Positions 60,950 through 64,000 of a stretch of DNA of 64,000 nucleotides are shown here, piece by piece (position 1 is the first letter of the stretch; every line of letters begins with the position of its first letter). The position numbers were made by a program, and so were the translations under genes. This stretch comes from JAVBTT01 sp031550325 (GTDB taxonomy: Bacteria; Bacillota; Clostridia; Oscillospirales; UBA929). The stretch is taken from positions 56,275-120,274 of the forward strand of contig JAVBOR010000007.1 of NCBI GenBank assembly GCA_031550325.1. Reading direction: 5' to 3'. The notes beneath the pieces were generated by a model, which had not been told where the DNA came from, ran no database searches, and saw only the letters and a program-made list of their open reading frames with translations.

Positions 60950-61372
60950 CTACAAGGCCTCCAGCAGTTCGACGGCGCTTTGGACCGCCTGCAGGCAGAT
61001 GGCGCGGCGCGCGCGCCCCAGCTGAACTGCCGCGTTTTCCCCGGTGGGGGACGCGTCGGTTTTCAGCAGTTCGCGGCAGGTCATCGCGCCGTTTTGGGCG
61101 TGGAATTGCCGCATAAACTCGGTGGTTTTGGCGTTGCAGGCAGCCTTGGCCGCCTTGTCGCCCGCTGACGCGTACTTAAGGCCGATCACCAGCGCAGCCC
61201 CGGACGCCGCGCCGCAAATCTCGCCGGAGCGAAAGCCTCCGCCAAGGCCCGCGGCCAGGCTCTGCGCGAGCTCGCGCTGCACGCCGAAGTCCTCGCAAAA
61301 CGCAAGAAAAACAGACTGGCCGCAGTTGTATCCGTCGGCAAAAAACGCGCAGGCGCATTCAGCTTTTGTCAT
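60950..61372 (-). CDS. C_GCAxxG_C_C family probable redox protein
   Basis: 140 residues. Cysteine pattern of the family: NCGQSVFLAFCEDFG, CGAASGAALVIG, then later Cys in AACNAKT, TCREL and AICLQ. Predicted redox-active or metal-binding membrane-associated protein; its function is not established. It overlaps the next gene by four bases (ATGA), so the two are one operon. Confidence 0.85.
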   Translation of the reverse strand: MTKAECACAFFADGYNCGQSVFLAFCEDFGVQRELAQSLAAGLGGGFRSGEICGAASGAALVIGLKYASAGDKAAKAACNAKTTEFMRQFHAQNGAMTCRELLKTDASPTGENAAVQLGRARRAICLQAVQSAVELLEAL

Positions 61373-62088
61373 GACGCACCTCCTTCTTTGTGCTGCGTGT
61401 CCGAAGCCTCAGGATGAGGTCTTCGCGCTTCGGCGGCCAGCAGGAAACGATAAACAGGCGCAAGAAGCCGGTAGCCCTCAAGCAGTTCTCCGGCCAGACG
61501 ATCGGAGAAAAGAAGTTCAAGGTCTTTGCTGTGCCGGTTGAAGCTAAAGTTTTTACGCATGAGCCAGGATAGGTAGGGCTCCGGCTGGTCAGCATAGCGC
61601 GAACGCTTATACATCTCGCCCTCCATCACAAAAAGGCTCTGACCCTCATATGCGCTCAGCGCCGTCAGAAAGACCAGTTCGCGGCCGAGAATGAGCTCGC
61701 GCGCCGCGGTCATGGACGCGGAGGAAGCCTGATAATATCCCATGCCGTAGCTGAAGCCCCTCGGGCTGATATCGAGGTAAAACGCCGGAAGCCCGTCATA
61801 GAGCTTTTTCTGCCGCATAAAGACCAGCCAGCAGTTGTCCCGGTAAAGCGACTTGTCCTTTGAAAAACGGGTGTCGCGGTGGAGCTGTGAAATGGTGCGG
61901 TTTATGCTGGGTTGGGTGATCAGGTCGGGGTCGATTTCCAGCATACCGGGGGAGAGCGCCGCGACAAGCTCTTGCATGGGCTTCAGCACCAGCTCTCTGT
62001 ACCTGCTCTTGTGTTCGCTGAACCAGGCCCGGCTGTCCTGCAACCTGTTTTCCATGAGAAACTCAAGGGTTTCCGAAGTGATGGGCAT
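61369..62088 (-). CDS. DUF2461 family protein
   Basis: 239 residues, soluble. The N-terminal pattern (TLEFLMENRLQDSRAWFSEH, then KSRYRELVLKPMQEL) and middle (RDTRFSKDKSLYRDNCWLVF) are typical of DUF2461, whose function is unknown. It is upstream of and overlapping the C_GCAxxG gene. AGGAGG lies upstream of the ATG at 62088. Confidence 0.88.
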   Translation of the reverse strand: MPITSETLEFLMENRLQDSRAWFSEHKSRYRELVLKPMQELVAALSPGMLEIDPDLITQPSINRTISQLHRDTRFSKDKSLYRDNCWLVFMRQKKLYDGLPAFYLDISPRGFSYGMGYYQASSASMTAARELILGRELVFLTALSAYEGQSLFVMEGEMYKRSRYADQPEPYLSWLMRKNFSFNRHSKDLELLFSDRLAGELLEGYRLLAPVYRFLLAAEARRPHPEASDTQHKEGGAS

Positions 62089-62610
62089 GATGACGCCTCC
62101 TTTATCGGCGTCATTTTATCACGGTTTCATTTAGCGTTCAACCGGTTTTGGCACACTTTCCCAGATGGATAAAGGTTGAAAATGAGCAATTTGACCTGAG
62201 CGCGAGACTCCAGGGCCGAACAATTTCTCGAAAAGGGGAATATTTGATCGACATAATGGCAATAAAATGTCAAAATTTGCACAACAATTCGGAGTTGGAC
62301 GCGGCTGACCTTCAAACGGCGGACTAGAGACAGGCAGCGCACCGCCATATGCCGCGGGGCACTGTAGAAGAATCCTCTTGATTGCTGTAGAATGTCAGGC
62401 TGATTGCCTAGATTCAAGGAGAATTGCAAACAAATATGAGCGTTGGATTTTTGGAGGCCATTCCAGGTGTAAAAATATTCGCGTTTTTTTTGATAGTCGA
62501 AAGCCCGGAGCCCTGATTGCTCTAAGGTTTTGCTGAAGAAAAACAGGCAATTTCATTACCTGCGCGCCCTCTTTATTATAAATGCAGAGAAGATTTTTGC
62601 TAAAAATGAT
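62089..62610. other. Gene-free AT-rich region
   Basis: About 520 bases, AT-richer than the rest of the chromosome. Minus-strand frames at 62127-62429 and 62395-62688 lack ribosome sites and family features. A 26-codon plus-strand frame near 62436 follows AAGGAG but is too short to support. Nothing else is recognised. Confidence 0.5.
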
Positions 62611-62639
62611 TTGACAAGAGTGCTGAAAGTTGATATTAT
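62611..62639 (+). promoter_or_regulatory. Promoter of the HTH-like gene
   Basis: TTGACA at 62611-62616, 17 bases, TATTAT at 62634-62639. Near consensus. Confidence 0.8.
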
Positions 62640-62678
62640 AGTGTTGTAATGTTTCCTTTATTTTGAGGAGGAAAGAAG

Positions 62679-63266
62679 ATGTACACAACAGAACTGGTCA
62701 GTCAATTGAAAAAATCTAATGTCAGCGTGGACGGAGAAAAGACTAAGCAGCGTGTGGAGGCTCTCTGGAAGGGCGCGAAGCGCGAACAAAAAGCTCAAAT
62801 ACTTGCGCTGGCCGACGTCGTCCGCGCGACGCTGTACCGCGTTTATGAGACGGGCGGAATTTCTGCGAAGCTTGTGGTCGCCATGGCTCAAATTCTGGAC
62901 GTTTCGCCGTCCTATTTGACCGGCGCGTCAGATAGCCCGACACGTGACCTTGAAAATGGGGAATGCACGGACGCGGTGATCGCTGCGTTTTTAAATGAAA
63001 AGGGCTATCAAAAACTGGTCGAGAAATACCCCTCTACCGTACAGAACAAGCGCCAGCGTGTGCGCCGCGCCTCTGACCGCAAAGTCGCTGCCATTGTGCT
63101 TGATTCGCCCAGCGTTGCGGAAAATTCCGATTTCGCCCTGCCTTCTTCCTCGGCCCTGACCGATGAGGAGGTCGTCATCTTGCTGCGCGCGCTGCTCATC
63201 AAGGCAAAGACTGACGAAAAGGCCGCTGCGACGGCCATCACAATTCGGCACAATCTGCTGTCCTAG
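62679..63266 (+). CDS. HTH-like putative DNA-binding protein
   Basis: 195 residues. Residues about 30-90 resemble a diverged Cro/Xre helix-turn-helix, ending in the common LDVSPSYLTGASD. A basic linker (KRQRVRRASDRK, about 127-138) and a short helical C terminus follow. No effector domain. It has its own strong promoter, GAGGAGG ribosome site and terminator. It lies before a probable mobile-island edge, but a link to that is only positional. Confidence 0.65.
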   Translation: MYTTELVSQLKKSNVSVDGEKTKQRVEALWKGAKREQKAQILALADVVRATLYRVYETGGISAKLVVAMAQILDVSPSYLTGASDSPTRDLENGECTDAVIAAFLNEKGYQKLVEKYPSTVQNKRQRVRRASDRKVAAIVLDSPSVAENSDFALPSSSALTDEEVVILLRALLIKAKTDEKAAATAITIRHNLLS

Positions 63267-63289
63267 CGCTGTCCTCATATGCGGGGATC

Positions 63290-63324
63290 AGAGGGAGTGC
63301 GCGCCGCGATACTCCCTCTTTTTT
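63290..63324 (+). terminator. Terminator of the HTH-like gene
   Basis: AGAGGGAGT pairs with ACTCCCTCT, followed by a T-run. Confidence 0.85.
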
Positions 63325-63417
63325 GTCCGGCGCGCCTGGGATGACGGCGGCGCCAGGCCGCCGCCTTTGCCGAAGTCCGCCGCGGCAGGCTTTTATAAGG
63401 CCGGGGGCAAAAAGTCC

Positions 63418-63446
63418 TTTACAAACTGCGAGAGTTTTTGTATAAT
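63418..63446 (+). promoter_or_regulatory. Promoter of tRNA-Leu
   Basis: TTTACA at 63418-63423, 17 bases, TATAAT at 63441-63446, 24 bases before the tRNA. Confidence 0.8.
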
Positions 63447-63470
63447 CATGAAGCGATGTTTTTAAGACGC

Positions 63471-63556
63471 GCCGGTGTGTCGGAATGGCAGACGAGGCGG
63501 ACTCAAAATCCGTTGGTGGCAACATCGTGTGGGTTCAAGTCCCACCACCGGCACCA
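63471..63556 (+). tRNA. tRNA-Leu (CAA anticodon)
   Basis: 86 bases with encoded CCA. Acceptor GCCGGTG pairs with CACCGGC, anticodon stem GCGGA/TCCGT with loop CTCAAAA (anticodon CAA), a long variable arm (TGGTGGCAACATCG region) and T-loop GTTCAAGTC. Class II architecture and CAA identify tRNA-Leu reading TTG. Confidence 0.95.
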
Positions 63557-63563
63557 AACCAAT

Positions 63564-63628
63564 ATAATCCGAACCAATCACGACAGCTAGTTCCTGTCGG
63601 TGACGGGTTCGGATTATTGCTTTATTTT
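63564..63628 (+). terminator. Terminator hairpin after tRNA-Leu
   Basis: ATAATCCGAACC (63564-63575) pairs perfectly with GGTTCGGATTAT (63606-63617), with inner CGACAG/CTGTCG, then TGCTTTATTTT. It could also be part of an integration site next to the tRNA. Confidence 0.7.
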
Positions 63629-63727
63629 GAGAGATTCGAGGATACACATTTTAGGAATGGAATCGTCAAGCGACCAGAATCTAAACCACGAGGACCACGG
63701 AAGAAACGTAAGATTGAATGAGTAAAA

Positions 63728-63769
63728 CAAGGCGGGGTATCAACGATTTTTGGATGATACCCCGCCTTG
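63728..63769. terminator. Bidirectional terminator
   Basis: CAAGGCGGGGTATCA (63728-63742) pairs perfectly with TGATACCCCGCCTTG (63755-63769). On the minus strand it is followed by TTTTA, so it ends the small gene at 63778. Confidence 0.75.
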
Positions 63770-63777
63770 CTATGTAT

Positions 63778-63945
63778 TTAGTCGTTGTCTTTCTCATCTC
63801 CATCAGATTTGAGTAAAAGTAAGTTGTCCTCTGTATTATCCGAGATATAGATTTCCTCTGTTTTTTGTTGCGCAACTTGCAAGAGGCTGATAGCTTTTGT
63901 TGTCTCTTTGAATAAAGTCAAATACATATCTTTATAGTCAGGCAT
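63778..63945 (-). CDS. Small protein of unknown function at a probable island edge
   Basis: 55 residues: MPDYKDMYLTLFKETTKAIS, then LLQVAQQKTEEIYISDN, ending in an acidic tail (KSDGDEKDND). It has a GGTGG ribosome site eight bases upstream and a terminator downstream, so it is likely real. No family assigned with certainty; I have an impression that similar short MPDY-type proteins occur in clostridial mobile elements. Base composition is AT-rich, unlike the main chromosome. Confidence 0.65.
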   Translation of the reverse strand: MPDYKDMYLTLFKETTKAISLLQVAQQKTEEIYISDNTEDNLLLLKSDGDEKDND

Positions 63946-64000
63946 GATAACCACCTCGCATATAATTCTATCTATGGAAATATAATTATTATAATTCCAT

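Noticed and set aside
19315..60950. CRISPR array or integron attC explanation for the intergenic repeats
   Set aside because: Copies are kilobases apart, not regularly spaced, with no cas genes, integrase or cassette structure; the cores do not have attC R-box sequences.
62127..62688. Minus-strand frames of about 100 codons in the AT-rich gap
   Set aside because: No ribosome sites and no recognisable family; one runs over the promoter and start of the HTH-like gene.
63485..63721. 78-codon frame starting within tRNA-Leu
   Set aside because: Overlaps a functional tRNA and its terminator hairpin, and has no ribosome site.

Overview
The window looks like the chromosome of a motile, anaerobic, GC-rich member of the Bacillota, most likely class Clostridia. 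The evidence is a flagellar block in Bacillus-like order, a FliW/CsrA pair, an SLH-domain surface protein, MecA-like, Jag and YidD proteins, a long pyruvate:ferredoxin oxidoreductase and a radical-SAM aminomutase. No rRNA is present, so placement below class is not supported.

Layout. 58-10618: late flagellar genes (fliA, swrB-like, flgF/flgG, yvyF, flgM, flgN, flgK, flgL, yviE, fliW, csrA, hag), with three sigma-28-type promoters. From yvyF to hag the order is that of Bacillus subtilis. 10804-19156: three large secreted paralogs that share an N-terminal region I do not recognise, directly behind flagellin. 19416-25891: a PaaK/CapK-like ligase, an acetyltransferase, an SLH-domain protein, an aminomutase with the residue signature of glutamate 2,3-aminomutase, and a membrane GGDEF protein. 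25930-33618: tRNA-Gly, an M20 peptidase, PPi-type phosphofructokinase, topoisomerase III, prolyl-tRNA synthetase and a MecA-like adaptor. 33709-44733: bioY with a BirA-type operator, a Nudix protein, a very large secreted subtilase, an FAD protein, an HtrA protease and a two-component system. 45071-52314: an ABC exporter, ilvBN and the conserved rpmH-rnpA-yidD-yidC-jag cluster. 52388-62088: a PIG-L deacetylase, nifJ, a lipoprotein, nagB, ridA, an HD-GNAT fusion, a C_GCAxxG protein and a DUF2461 protein. 62089 to the end: AT-richer sequence with an HTH-like gene, tRNA-Leu and the probable edge of a mobile island.

The most unusual signal lies between genes. About nine copies of a modular, hairpin-rich repeat of 100-215 bases occur between 19.3 and 61 kb. 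Its first hairpin shows compensatory base changes between copies and usually starts just behind the stop codon of a gene reading into it. The three paralogous secreted proteins and the aminomutase are the other main items.

All calls come from reading the sequence and translations by eye. No database search, folding program or alignment was run.
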